NCBI GenBank assembly: GCA_026261815.1
Contig: JAMPIT010000510.1
Location: 19,874,001 to 19,938,000 of the forward strand
Length of the DNA: 64,000 bases
Source of the DNA: Monarcha castaneiventris obscurior
Lineage: Eukaryota; Chordata; Aves; Passeriformes; Monarchidae
Direction of reading: 5' to 3'
In this document: piece by piece, positions 26,601 through 38,421 of the stretch
Numbering within the stretch: the first letter of the stretch is position 1
Layout: each line of letters starts with the position of its first letter
Program-made: the position numbers and the translations under genes
The notes under the pieces: generated by a model
Seen by the model: the letters and a program-made list of their open reading frames with translations, nothing else
What the model was told of the DNA's origin: nothing
The model's database searches: none

Positions 26601-27510
26601 TCACCCTGCTCAAATAAATGTTGCCAGCTGGATGAGTGACCTGAACAGCCCCTCTCACCTAGCAGCCTCACATTATTGTTTTGGCTTTACCTTGTGACAA
26701 ACACAATGCTGTCACAGGATGAGTCAGACTTTGGACTTGAACGGGTTGAGGAGAAGGACACCACTCTCTACAAGCTGATCTCATGCCAGAGCAGCACTTT
26801 TTTTGAATCAGTCTGCCTGTGTGCCTCTGTGAGCAAGCCTATATGCTAGGCCAAAAATGCTCAAGTAAATGATCAAGGCCACTGAGCCTGTTCATTGGGT
26901 TGACCCTATGTTGAGACACTTGACAAGCCAGTGTTGTCCTTAAATTTGGGACTGAATGATGTGTCACATGGCAGTGAACAAGTTAAAGCATTACTCAAGA
27001 TCATATGACCCATGTTACAGATAATCTGTCTTCAAATCACTTTATCAAGGAACCCAATTTTCATGACGTTTCATGCCCTTCTTATTTTAAGAGAGCAAAT
27101 ACATCAGGGAAACTTTGAAGTCCTGATGTGCTTTAAGCAAAAGGGACTTTTTGCAGTACTTGTAATGGAGAACCAGTATTTAAGACTGAAAGGAGGTCCT
27201 TTGGGACTCCCCAACTACGTCATCTCTCCTTGGTGTACCACACCTGTGACAAGGCCAGAATCATTTCTCGGTGCTGTCTTGGGAGGACAGTGCAGCAGCG
27301 GCCAGGGCGAGCTCCCTGTGCTGGGTCCAGCAGGGTGGGCAGAGGCTGCGTCCAAACCTCACCGCTGCAGGTCCGCACCAGCACAGCCTTTCATGTGGAG
27401 CTGCAGCACGTGCCCAGCAGCTGTTCCAACAGGGACACAGGCCACGAGGCCCTTGTCCTGACACTCGGCACCAGCTATGCCAGACCCGGAGAGAACGGGA
27501 TCTATCTCTT
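23645..27510. other. Intergenic upstream flank of SLC46A3
   Basis: No gene recognised. From about 27230 the sequence becomes GC-rich and open in several frames, but no product is recognisable. This looks like the shoulder of the SLC46A3 CpG island and not an exon. Confidence 0.5.
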
Positions 27511-27511
27511 C

Positions 27512-27592
27512 CTGGCAGCGCTGGGTTAATGGTTACACCCCATGACATTAGAGGTCTTTTCCAACCTAAGCGATTCTATGATTCTATTAATG
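27512..27592 (+). mobile_element. CR1 LINE, 3'-end fragment
   Basis: The sequence GGTTAATGGTTACACCCCAT, then AGAGGTCTTTTCCAACCTAA, then a terminal GATTCTATGATTCTAT, is the characteristic CR1 3' end in plus orientation. Only the last 80 bp or so are present. It lies about 500 bp upstream of SLC46A3 exon 1, at the edge of the CpG island. Confidence 0.85.
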
Positions 27593-27689
27593 AGAGACCA
27601 GCTGGTGGCAAACAAATGTCGCTTTTACACACGCTGACAAGCCGAGAGCACACGGAAGGGGAGCAGCTCCAATAAAACCTCTAAGCTAC

Positions 27690-28500
27690 ATCAGCTGAGA
27701 GCGGAGCGCACGGCAGCACGGAGAGCACGGAGGAGCGGCACGCCGCGGGCTCCTCTTGGGGCAGGGACTCGGGCAGGGACGGCCACCTCGCCCATGTGCC
27801 GGGTGAGCTCCAGGCCAGGGTGGCGGTGCTACACGAGGCCAGAGATGCCGCTGATCGCGCAGATCCTCGTTGTGTAAGCGGGCCCGGGCAGCGCTGAGCG
27901 GCGGCATGCTGGAATGGCCACGGCGCTGCTGTGTCCCGACCCCCGGCGTGGGGCCAAACCCCGCGGCGGTGACACCCGCGGGCACCGGGACCCCGCTCCG
28001 CCTTCGCCGCAGGGCCCCGCCCGCGGGCCCAGACACGGACACCGCGCAGAGATGGCGGCCCCCGGCCTCCTCCTGTGGGCGGCCGCGGCCGGGGGGCGGT
28101 GAGGGCGCGGCGGGGACACTCCTCCGCTGAGGGACACGGCCAGCCCCGTCCCGCCTCCCCGTGTCACGGCGCTGCGGGACGGGCCGGGCCGGGCTGGCGG
28201 GGACGCCCCGGCGGGCACGGGTGCGCTCCGGGACCGGGCTGGGAAGGATCCCTCCCTCCCCGTGCCTGGGGCTGTCAGCGTGCCGGCGGCAGCTCCGGTG
28301 TTTCGCTTTCACCCCGTGAGCGCCTGCGGTTTGTTTTCTGGTGCAGGGTTTGAAGCCCAGACCCAGAAATGAAGAAGATTCTGTGCGTGGAGCCCGTCAT
28401 TTTCATCTACGTTTTTGCGTCTTTCCTGACGATCCCGCTGGTGGAGCAGTTCATCTACCGGCGGCTGTGGGAGCAGGAGTACAACTCCACTTTCGTGAGC
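27690..28500. promoter_or_regulatory. SLC46A3: CpG-island promoter of SLC46A3
   Basis: About 800 bp of GC-rich, CpG-dense sequence covers the inferred non-coding exon 1 and runs into the first coding exon. There is no obvious TATA box; this is the usual architecture of a broadly expressed vertebrate gene. A GATGGCGGC core (28051-28059) matches the YY1 site often found just downstream of the start of TATA-less promoters, so transcription probably starts shortly upstream of 28050. The large open frames on the opposite strand here (up to about 208 codons) are typical of GC-rich sequence and are not supported as genes. Confidence 0.75.
28030..28098 (+). other. SLC46A3: SLC46A3 exon 1 (5' UTR), start approximate
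   Basis: A good donor GCG|GTGAGG ends this exon at 28098. The matching acceptor is a pyrimidine-rich tract ending GGTGCAG|GG at 28346, giving a 248-bp first intron. The exon contains an ATG at 28052 in strong context (G at -3, G at +4) that cannot start the transporter. After splicing it would read 17 codons and stop at 28351-28353, an upstream ORF. The transcription start is inferred, not seen. Confidence 0.55.
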
Positions 28501-28560
28501 GACAGCAATGTCAGTCACTGCGAGCAGAATAAGAGCAGCCCGGCTTATATCAAACAGAAG
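28369..28560 (+). CDS. SLC46A3: SLC46A3 coding exon 1 (exon 2), residues 1-64
   Basis: The exon begins with 22 nt of 5' UTR after the acceptor at 28346. It encodes helix 1 and the first lumenal loop with all three sequons. It ends AAG|GCAAGT: the donor has GC instead of GT but otherwise matches the donor consensus perfectly. The phase is 0, and the join gives QK-EVQEK, aligning with the mammalian protein without a gap. Confidence 0.93.
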
Positions 28561-31500
28561 GCAAGTGGCGGGGGAGGTATAATAATTGTAAATAAACTTG
28601 CAGCCAGGCGGTGCTTGCCTCAGTGTAACCTCCTGTTTTATAACCTTAACCTTTAATTCTCCGGAAAGCCGTCGTTTTGTAACCTGCTCTCACTTCACTG
28701 TCTCCTCGCTCTAATGCCGTGCTGTAGGTAGGGATAGTGCTTTAAAGACAAAGATTTGTCTGCAGGAAGGTGCTGAGATAAACTCGTATTTTAGCGGGAG
28801 TTGAAAATCGTCTGAGAGAATCAGCACTGGGCTGACATTACAGCGGGTACAACTGGAGGCTCCTCCTCCCACGACCATTGTGCGTGTTGTGTTTGTGAGC
28901 CATCCGTTGTCTCTGAGCCTCCTACTGTTCTTTGTAACCATGTGAAGTTTGGCACATGCCCTGTCGTTTTGAGGAATAAGATCTAGCTTAAAGTATATGT
29001 ATTTCAGAGGAATGACCAGAATGAGGAACGGGGAAATTAAAATGAAGATTTTTGTGGTTTTAAAACGTGGAAAAAAATTGACTGATCTTTGCATAATCAA
29101 ATTGATGGTTTGCCATTCACAGTGCTAGTCTGCCTTGTTGGAGCACAAAGACGTCAAGACGTCAGAATCCCATGCTCAGTTACATTTTTAGCACTTTCCC
29201 ATTGTTCAGCATGCTGGATAGCTAGTTGCTGATTGGTACCTCTTCCATTGCACTTCCACTGCAGTTTTAATGCTATACTTAAGCAGAGCTAACTGTGAAC
29301 TGCCGGCAGAAGAGATGGTCATTCTCCATTTCCCTTTCCTCTCTCGTCCCATGTGTTGTATCTCGCAGTTTTGCAGTTACAGGTTATGGTTTGGATTTGA
29401 GTGGGGCACTGATTCAACTGCACATCTCTTGTTTTGGGTTTTTTGCTTTTGAGTGTTGTTTGGTTTTTTTTTTTTTTCTGAAGCAGTACACTGCTCTGGC
29501 ACACTCAGTTGGCCACATGATTGCTGTGTCTGACATGGGAATGGCAGAGGGAACATATTTTCAGAAGAGGTGCAACAGAACCATACTTGTCAAAAACAAC
29601 TGGCAGTTGGGTTGGATAAAGTGAAAGATGAAACCACTGTAGGGTCAGAAAAGTAAATGATTCACAGTATAAATTACACACAAGTTGGGGTTACAGAAGC
29701 AGTCAGCTGGCATTCCCTTACACTGCTGAAAAGGTGGTAGGTACTTGAAAATTTTTGCTCACATCCCATATCTGGATCTCCGATGTGCTGCATATGCACA
29801 AGACTGAACACCTGAGCTTATCTGCCTCATTTGTCATACATAAAATGAGACTCTTAATGGTACATGTTTCCAGTGAAGGTGATCAAAGAAATAATTCAGG
29901 ACTTTTAGTGTGGTGTGGGTTCTTTGTCATGTGACAGAAGCTGGTCTTAGAAAGAATGTGAAAACAAAAAAGTCAATATAATTGCAGTCCAACATGGTTT
30001 CTGGGCTAACCCGTGGAGGTAATTACCAATTATTGTCTGAGTAATGTTTGTATGTTACTCCCACAAAGTGTTTTTTAGTATTAGCCATTTAGTATTAGCA
30101 TTTGGTGCCGTGTCTGGCCATTTTCTCTAAGAACACCATACATGGTGCATACAATTCTAATTGCAGAGCCCATCAAGCAATCTGTGTTTTAAATACATCT
30201 TTGCATTTTGCAACCCCCTCAGATTCCACCTGATTTTCAAATTGCCATCACCTATAGTTTAGGATATAAGACTTTGTATTTCTTTTTGCAAAACACTGAA
30301 GCAGAATGCTTAATTTCATCTGAAGTTTAGATAGCATCTCTGATGTGATGGCAAATTCACACTTTATAGGTCTTTTGGTTACAAAGTATAGTTAATTTGA
30401 TATTTGAGAGCATTAATCCATCGAGAGAGCGGTTGAGTAATGGCCAACAGAACTTCTTCATTTCCCTTTCTTGCCAAATTTCCATTCCCTGCATTTCGGT
30501 GATTGCCAGTAGGGCATGAGCTTTTGAACAATTACGCTCTTGTCTGGATGCCTTGCAGCAGTTTTATACCACATTAGTTACCATAGTGTAAGCATTTAAA
30601 TGCTCAAAACACACAGTAATTTGAGTGCAAATGGGCCTCTGTGCTGAGTGATAGTCCTGTGGGCCAAAGAGTGGATCCAGTGACTTAATTCCAAACCCTT
30701 TTGCGAGGCAGTGTGAAGTAGGTGTTCTGGATTTTCAAGACATTCCTAACTGAATTAGGTTTATAGGTGTCGTAACTTCTGCTGTAAGGCCCTGTTAGGA
30801 ATTAATGTATAAAGAACATCTCTCTTAACAGTTAATTTAGTGTAAGTCCTTATGTTCTGAGAATGAAAAAGCTTTATACTAATCTCATCTATTTCAAAGC
30901 AAAATGTAAAAGGAAATTGAAGACAAAAATCACTTGGAGCCTGCAAAAAAAGGTAGAAAATAATTCAAAATGGTTAGTCTTTGCAGAATTTAGATTCTTT
31001 CTTACAATTTGAAAAAAATAGCCATAATCAAGTGAGTTCAAAGGTAACCTGAATACAAGCTGAAGCATTCTGATCACTGACTTGGATAATCCTTTTTTTA
31101 ATATCTCAGAAAGAGCTATATTATTAATCATTACACATTATTTATCATTCCATTTATTTATTACCCAATCTATGCATTTCCTCTTGCTACTCAGTAGTAT
31201 TTCATCTTATGAGCCTGTCAATTTATCATGTCCTGTATATTGTTCAATCTGAGGTGCTGCACTTCTCTCTTAATTTAATCCTTGTATAAATTACTTGCTT
31301 CTTCATTTTCATTCTTTTAAATTTGAAGTAGGTGATTTTATTGTCTATTTCTGCCTACCATGAGTAATCTTTCAGAGTAGAGTGAATTTGCAGATTAAAA
31401 CACTTTATCTTCAAATATATGTAGTTCCATTGCAGCTGAGGGTGTGACCTATCATTTTCTATATTCTTTTCCTTTGGCTTTGTAAAACCGTAGAGTGGGC

Positions 31501-34500
31501 AGTTGCATGCCTTGCACTCTAAATGGATTTTTCCTGTACTTATATCTTTAGTCTTCTTGTTAGTAGACATCAAGGTTTTTTAATGCCAGCAAGTTCATGG
31601 TCACATGCGGTATCTGGATGTCTAGCCGTGTTTTTTATGTTGCACAACTTCCAAAACAAGGACACCCAAGTATTTTTTTTTAATTCCTTCAGTTTTACAC
31701 TTCATTATGGTTTGGCAATAATATTTGTATTATGTGGTTAATGTAGGTTGAGATGATACATATTAACTTTTATTTTTGATGTAGTAGCATTTGTTTGATG
31801 CTCATGTCTTTGAGCATGATGATCCTAGTAAAGCGATGTCTGCAACTGTATAGAGTTCTCTTTGTCAGCAGCAGAGGAGTTAAAGATCAGAACAACATTT
31901 TCAATCTCAGTTTGTTCAGTCTTCATGGTTTTGACCCTTCCAGGGTGACAACAGTGCTGGCCAGTGGACAGGATGTCTTGAATCCTAAGGCAGTCAGACA
32001 TTATAAGGGAAGAGAGCACTTCAGAGTGCTGAGGATCTTGAAGGCTTTCCTTGAGAGCCTCAGGATCAGTTGAATTTTCCTTTTGCAATAAAACCTGATA
32101 TCTTGTAAGCAAATGAAGACAGTGAATTAGAAACTCATGGTCTCTGTCTGTAAATATAAATATGAATTTATAAAGCATTCAGCGGCTTTTAAAATTGCCC
32201 AAAGTATATTCCCATAAGTTTTAGGGGTTTTTGATCATTTTGGATGCTGCTCAGTCAGGATTATGTTAGCTACAGAGGAGACACCTGAAACAAAGGGTAT
32301 AGATGGCTTGAATACAGGTTGAGAATGGCGTGGGCAGACTTGGACAGCTGTACCTGTTGCTGACTGAAGAGCACAGTGCCTGCCCAAGTCAGTGTTATGC
32401 CTCAGAAAACTCCAAGAAAACTTTCAGCATAACTTTACTCTCTGCATCTGAAAGTTTAACTTAAGAGAGTATAAAGAGTTTGTGAGAATAAAGTTGCTTC
32501 ATTTTTCCCTGCTGCTCTTCTGTCTGATCAGGTGGTTGTCTTTAAAGGGGCTGTTGTGGCTTGTCAGGTCTGCATCTGTGCATTAAAAACAAGATCTGAA
32601 TTAGCTTGCTGAGTGTCCTTTAGCAGCTGGCTTCATAACCATTTTATTTTTTTTTAATTAAACTTTCTTGAGTTCTTTTTTTTCTGCAGCCATTCATGCT
32701 CTGTTAAATAGTTTGTTTTCAGCTACATTTTATTTTTATACTTCTGTTAAACTCTGAAATTTTCCCCATAATGGGTGTTTACAGTTTATTTTCATAGTGT
32801 TAGCTGCTGTTCCTTATGTGAATACCTGCTCTGGTGTATCTGTAGAGAAATCAATGATTTGGACAGTTTCTGAATCCAGAGTTTTACAGTGTTTGCAGAA
32901 TCAATTAATTCACATATCTATGAGTCAGTATTATATTTAAAGCTGTATTTCACATTTGTCACTGTTATTACTGGTTGTAGGAGTAGTAGTAGTAACATTG
33001 TACAGTGGAATGTCAGAGCAAATCCTGATCTGTTTACTTGCATTATGTGCTTTAGTCCATGAATTGTTTCTTGTAACCCCCTCAGTATAATTATTTGGGA
33101 GGAAAAATTGTCTCCTGTGAGGAGGGAGCATGGGGTGTATTCCTTAATCAAAGACTGGTTTACTGCTGATTTCTGAGCAGTATTAAAATAGCCCAATGCC
33201 CTTTTGCCACACCCTGTATTGAAGGAGATACAGCTCTTTTAAGTGCATGTTCAAAAGAATTGTCCTCTTGTCTGCACTGAAACTTCTCTGTCAACAGTAC
33301 TAGTAAGACTGTATCTTAAGCACTAAGTTCTGGTTTAAAATGTAACAAGGAATGTTTGAGGAATATTGAAGATCAAATTACACAAGCAGCAGTCTGAATA
33401 TGCAATTCCTTTGTATTAGTGATTGCTGTAATATAATGCATTCTTATAAAGATATAGTAATGCATTGTATTTTATTATAGCCTAATATAATGTCATATAA
33501 TCTTATAAAATTACATTGCATGTATTCTATTTTACAGTAGTATAACTTATAATCTATAAACATGTACAGTGATATTCATTATATTGCATACTAATAATTA
33601 TGTATGTAATATTGTTACAGAATTTTTTCCCAATGTATTATAGTATTTACAATTATTTTTATTTTCTCTTTGCAGGAAGTTCAAGAAAAAGCTTCTCTTT
33701 TTACTATGCAGTTGGACTTAACTAGGGCCATTCCCAGCCTTTTAGTTGCCTTTGTCATTGTAGCTAATGGGGATCGCCAGGGACACAAAAGGTCTTTAGT
33801 TTTACCATCAGTGGGAGCTTTGATTTCTGGTATAAGCTTCACTGCAATATCATATTTTTCCTTGTCACTCTCTGTCCTATTTGCAGTCGCATTTATTACT
33901 GGACTGTTTGGGAGTATGGCAACTTTCCTTGGAGGAGGCTTTGCTTACATAGCAGAGGAGTGTCACGATGAGAAGCAGAAAACAACACGAATAGCAGTAG
34001 TGGATTTGATTTTCGGAGTTGTATCTGGATTGGCAGGACTGTCATCTGGCTACTTTCTAAGAGGAATAGGCTTTACGTGGACATTTGTGATAGCATCTCT
34101 GCTCCATGTCATTAATATAATCTATATTGTATTTTTTCTGGAAGATACTGTAGGCCTATCTCAATTCCAGCATGAGGGACCAGTATCCTGGAAAGAACTT
34201 TTTAGGGAGACATTTTCTGGAGTGTACATGCTTTTTAAAACTGCCCCTTATAAAAAGAGAATTTTAATAATCGTGTTACTTTTTACATTTATGACTTATT
34301 TTTTTACTCTGCTGGGTGGGAGTTCACTTTTTACACTGTATGAACTGGATGAGCCACTCTGCTGGAATGAAGTATACATTGGATATGGAGCAGCTGCATT
34401 CACTTCTGTCTCTCTGACCAGCTTTATAGGAGTTTACTTATTTTCCAAATGTCTCAAAGACATTTATATTGTCTTTATTGGGATATTTTCCTACATTGGA

Positions 34501-37500
34501 GGAATGATCATGGCTGCCTTTGCCAAAACTACCCTGCTCATGTTTTTAGGTGAGTTCAGAATCAGTTGTTCTGTATATATTGTATATATTGTGTATCAGT
34601 TGTTCTGTTGATATTGTATATCAACAATACATATGAAAATACTGCTGTGTTATCTGTAGTGAATGCAGGTGTTGGATATTGAACATACCACCTTGAAAGG
34701 GGAGGTAAAATATACATGATTGATCAGGCTGGTCTAGGATTTGATTAAAAGATGAACCATGTGGAGAAACAATGGAATTACTGGCTTATGGTTTGGTTTT
34801 AGTGCAGTAGAAATATATTTGATTTATTAATTTCTCTATGCTTGGATAATTGTGTCTCAGTGCATATCCAGTCTGACTTTTCTATTGCCTTTTATTATTT
34901 GGAGAACTAAGCGTTCAAAAGTATATGACTAATAACATTTGCAATATATTTGTAAAATCCTGGATTTTAATTACTTCAATGTCTCATGTCTGCTTTACAG
35001 TGAGAGTGCCATCTTTGTTATGCTTCATGCCTATTCCTGTTCTCCGATCCATGCTGTCAAAAGTGGTTCTTACTGGTGAACAGGGTAAGTAGAATTTGTT
35101 TTTAAACAATAAAATAATATTTTATTTAGAAATATAAATATAAATATATAAAATATGTAAATATATTAAATATTAAATATAAATATTTATATTGTACTTC
35201 AGAACAGAGATGTACAAAGATTACCTTTAAACAAATAGGTCTGTATTGGTATTTTAAGACTGCTTTTCTTCGAAGTTCCATATAATATGGCCCTGTGTCT
35301 TGACAGTAATGGCTTCTGGATCTGAATTTAATATAAACAACATTGTGTTAAAAAGTACTGCAAGTTTCAACTTTCAGATATTCTTAAATTAAAGACCATG
35401 AGGAACTTGAAGCAGAAGAATGCTCAAGAATTATACAAGTCTGATTTCACAAGGGCTTCTGCATTTACAAGATTTTGACATGCAGAGAAAGATATATTTT
35501 CTGTTATTTAGTCAATGTCACACTTACTAATTTAGAAAGGTAAGCAGTAGGTGGTCAATCTTCAAAGCACTTGGAAACAATTAGACTTAGATCCTCAGCT
35601 GTGGAGGAACCCAGCTTCATGCCTGTGGCTTCTAAACATGTCCCAAGAAATGTAGCATATTGCTTCTCAAAGTCCTGTCCTTATGGAACACAGAAAAAAG
35701 CATGTCAGGCCTCAAAACATGGCTCTAATATCCCGTATTTTGCTTTTGGGGAGCATCTATTTTCTAGATTTTAGGAAATATCTACTTTCTAGAAACATTT
35801 TCCTGAGTTGCTTTGTTTTATTTTTTAAAATATGAATCTTTGTACACTAAAACAAAGATCCCTTTGTACTAGCTGTGCTAACATACATGTTTGGTATTGC
35901 AGTTTCTTGGCATTCTTCACGGCTTTGGCTACTTGAGTAGTTTGATGCAGGAATCAGGTTGCATCCTTTTCTGCTTACCTAGTGTGATTTTGGTTATGGT
36001 CATATGACTATAAATGCAGCTTGGGATAATTTATTCAACAAGACACTGATGGGATAGACTGCCACCTCAAAGGGTAGTTCAGTGCAAAAAATATTGTTTG
36101 TTTCTTTTCAAAAATGAGAAGGTGGCAGTTATAAGCTGAACCAGCAGTCCTGGTTGAATCAGTCTTTTCCACATAAAAGAGTGAAGATTAGAGAAAAAAC
36201 AAACAAGAAAGGGAAAAGTAAGAATGAAGAAGAAAACTGGAAAGGGTAAAGAATGGAGATATGCACAACATGGTTAGTGAGGGTGAACAGGTTAAACTTC
36301 ATGTGATAAGCAAATGCAAGAAAGTAGGCATGGTGACACAACAACAGTAGAGAAAAAAAGTTTCCATCAGCAAAATGTGTTATTTGGTTTTGTTTTCATT
36401 CAAAAAATCTAGCATTTTGTAAGCGTTGCCACAAAAGACACTTTCATAGCAAAGTATGATCCTCTAGTGCTTGTAATTTGCATACTTAGAAAAATACTGT
36501 CAACAGATGTATCTTTTGAACCATATTTAAAAACTTCAGTACTTTGAAGAGTTTTTGTTTTGTTTGTAATTCCCCCATTTCCTTTTGGCAGGTGCTGTGT
36601 TTGCTTGTATTGCCTGTTTAGAAGCTCTGACCGGCACTATCTCAATTTCAGTTTTTAATATTCTCTATGCAACTACTGTTGCATGGTTTTCAGGCTTTAG
36701 CTTCCTCCTATCGGCAGGCCTTTGTCTAATTCCACTGTCTGTCCTGTGGTAAGTATGGATCAGGAGGGTTCTTCTGACTGCCTTTGCCAGTGATTTCTGT
36801 TTTAACGTGAATTGAAGCTGAATGGTTTAGTGTAGTAGTTCTCAAACTCTCCTGCTAGTGTGCTGTAGTGGCTCTAGTTTCACACCTTTTCCCTGATCCA
36901 GCTACCTTCCCTCAGCGCTGTGCTGTGAATTTCCCCCAAACTGAAGTCTATCCTGAATGTACTGCCAGTGGGATACACCATAGCCTTGACTGCACGTGTG
37001 CCTTCCCCTTGGTTTGAGACCTTTACATGGTCTTTCTTACAGGAAAGCCTTTCCCACAGATCATGTGAAAGGAATGAGCTTAATTTTGCAATCTGAGCTC
37101 TTCTAGATGCTAATGAGGGTTATAAACATGACCAGTCACCCACTGGGTTTAATTGAAAGCTAGCTATCCTGGTCTTTGGTCATGGGTACCTTGTGATCCA
37201 GTGCCATTAAAATATGTAAAAGATTTTAAGGCCCAAAAGAATAAACCTCTAAACATGTTTAAAAAATAGGCCTCTATAGCAGTTGTGTCTAATCCTATCT
37301 AGTGACCGCCTAGTAATACTAACAGTGAAGTATCATTCATGAGTAGTCATAAAGCAAAGGTCACTTCACATTATTTCCAGTATAAATTACTACTTTTTAG
37401 GACACTGAAACAAAAATCTAAATGACAGAAGAATCGCTTTTCATTAGCTAGATTTACAGTCAGGGGGAAAGATGTTTTTCTTAACAGGGTGGGCATTCTG

Positions 37501-38421
37501 GCTGGAAACTTGTATATTTTTTCCTAATACTTAGATTTCACCTCAGTCACCTTTTATCTCTGTATCAGCTGCATTTTAAGATTTAAATAGGCAGTGATAA
37601 TTCTGTAGATTTAGAACATTTCACATAATTTCAAATCTATTCCTGCTTCATTATAATGCTTTACACAGTTTTCACAGAGAAGCTACACTAATGGTAATTT
37701 AAGGTAATGATGGGTCTTTGACCTGAGGGAATTGAAGCAAAAGAGTCCTGTGTGTGTGAGCACTTTCCAGTAAAGTAATAAAATAATTGAGAAATTCAGT
37801 TATATTAACAAAGGCACAGTAAGTACTTGTTCTATTAAATATTTAGTTTAGTTCAGTGTTGTAAGGTAAAGTTTCACTTAAGAAAGCAAACTCTACTGCA
37901 GAAAAGGTAACAGATATTTACCATCAATCAGTCCATCTTGCAATCAGTACTGTAGTACCTCATCACCATAAATATTTGAAAGTTATTTTTCTTTACCTTC
38001 TGTCCTTAGTTTCAGATATCTGACCCTTTGAATACCATCTCTCTGCACCTTTCCTTTTAGCATGTCACACAGTGTTACAGCTGGAGAGCAGAAAGGGTAG
38101 TTGTTCCAGTCTGTAAGAAGCAGAATAGTTTAGTACTGTTCTCAAAGGTAGCAGTAATGGTATTGTCTGACTTGTGTAATCAGGGCAAGTAGTGTCATTG
38201 CTTTTGTTTACTAAGACACATCAACAGCTTGGTGCCACAGAGCAGGGCTGTACAGTGTGTTTGTTGGTGCTGAATCAGCATGCTATACTGAACTATCTCA
38301 GCTGAAGATACCTGTCTTATCTTTGTCTTACAGCTGGCTTCTGTGCACAAGCTGGAATGGGGAGGACTTGGCTCTGCTGGTACCTGAAGAAGTATCCAGC
38401 ATAGAGAGTGCTGATAGTTGA
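28369..38421 (+). CDS. SLC46A3: SLC46A3, lysosomal MFS transporter (whole coding span)
   Basis: Member 3 of solute carrier family 46 (relatives of the proton-coupled folate transporter), a 12-helix major facilitator protein of the lysosomal membrane. In mammals it is reported to export maytansine-type catabolites and to affect lysosomal copper; the physiological substrate is not fully settled. Coding exons are 28369-28560, 33676-34549, 35001-35084, 36592-36748 and 38334-38421. Their lengths sum to 1395 nt (464 codons plus stop), close to the mammalian length of about 461. Visible features: helix 1 near residues 9-24; a lumenal loop with three N-glycosylation sequons (N39, N47, N54); the MFS loop signature G-D-R-Q-G-H-K-R at 96-103; the conserved LYELD and LCWNE segments; and a cytosolic tail from residue 436 with a CTSWN motif. 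The start ATG has G at -3 and aligns with the family N-terminus (KILxVEP). Intron 2 is of the GC-AG class. No frame break is seen. Confidence 0.96.
28561..33675 (+). other. SLC46A3: SLC46A3 intron 2 (GC-AG type), about 5.1 kb
   Basis: The intron starts GCAAGT and ends TTTGCAG. The last 250 bp are extremely AT-rich, with loosely repeated TAATGCATT- and ATATAAT-like words (33425-33620) and a decoy acceptor TATTTTACAG ending near 33537. On the opposite strand, 31825-32178 is an open frame of 117 codons with a faint resemblance to a Dbl-homology helix; I do not annotate it as a gene. Confidence 0.85.
33676..34549 (+). CDS. SLC46A3: SLC46A3 large central exon, residues 65-355
   Basis: The acceptor is TTTCTCTTTGCAG|GAAGTT and the donor G|GTGAGT. 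This 874-nt exon carries most of the transporter core: helices 2-6, the central loop with EDTVGLSQFQ, and helices 7-10 with LYELDEPLCWNE. Frame is open throughout. The exon ends in phase 1 inside a Val codon. Confidence 0.96.
34595..34625. repeat. Short duplication and hairpin after SLC46A3 exon 3 donor
   Basis: The words ATCAGTTGTTCTG at 34561 and 34595 form a 34-bp-period duplication, followed by a perfect 8-bp hairpin GTTGATAT-TGT-ATATCAAC (34607-34625). It starts about 12 nt inside the intron. Confidence 0.6.
35001..35084 (+). CDS. SLC46A3: SLC46A3 exon, residues 356-383
   Basis: This 84-nt exon lies between acceptor GCTTTACAG|TG and donor CAGG|GTAAGT. It encodes VRVPSLLCFMPIPVLRSMLS and then KVVLTGEQ, matching the family segment that ends in LRSMLSKVV. 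Both ends are phase 1. It is too short to show up as a long open frame. Confidence 0.94.
35105..35195. repeat. AT-rich low-complexity tract in SLC46A3 intron 4
   Basis: About 90 bp of nearly pure A/T made of ATAAATAT-like words, starting about 20 nt inside the intron after the exon ending at 35084. Confidence 0.8.
36592..36748 (+). CDS. SLC46A3: SLC46A3 exon, residues 384-435
   Basis: Acceptor TTTTGGCAG|GT, donor CTGTG|GTAAGT. The 157-nt exon encodes the last two helices, with FACIACLEALTG and ATTVAWFSGFSFLLSAGLCL, as in the family. It ends in phase 2 with TG of a Cys codon. Confidence 0.95.
38334..38421 (+). CDS. SLC46A3: SLC46A3 terminal coding exon, residues 436-464
   Basis: Acceptor TTTGTCTTACAG|C completes the split Cys codon. 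The exon encodes the cytosolic tail WLLCTSWNGEDLALLVPEEV and eight more residues, ending at TGA (38419-38421). CTSWN is shared with the mammalian tail, which fixes this as the true last exon. E446-D-L-A-L-L451 fits the acidic dileucine pattern [DE]xxxL[LI] used by adaptor proteins for lysosomal sorting. The long open frame on the opposite strand (38195-38581) is a shadow. Confidence 0.93.

Noticed and set aside
27686..28312. 208-codon minus-strand open frame and overlapping frames in the SLC46A3 CpG island
   Set aside because: Long frames on every strand are expected in GC-rich sequence; the products are Arg/Pro/Gly/Ala-rich with no recognisable domain and no splice context.
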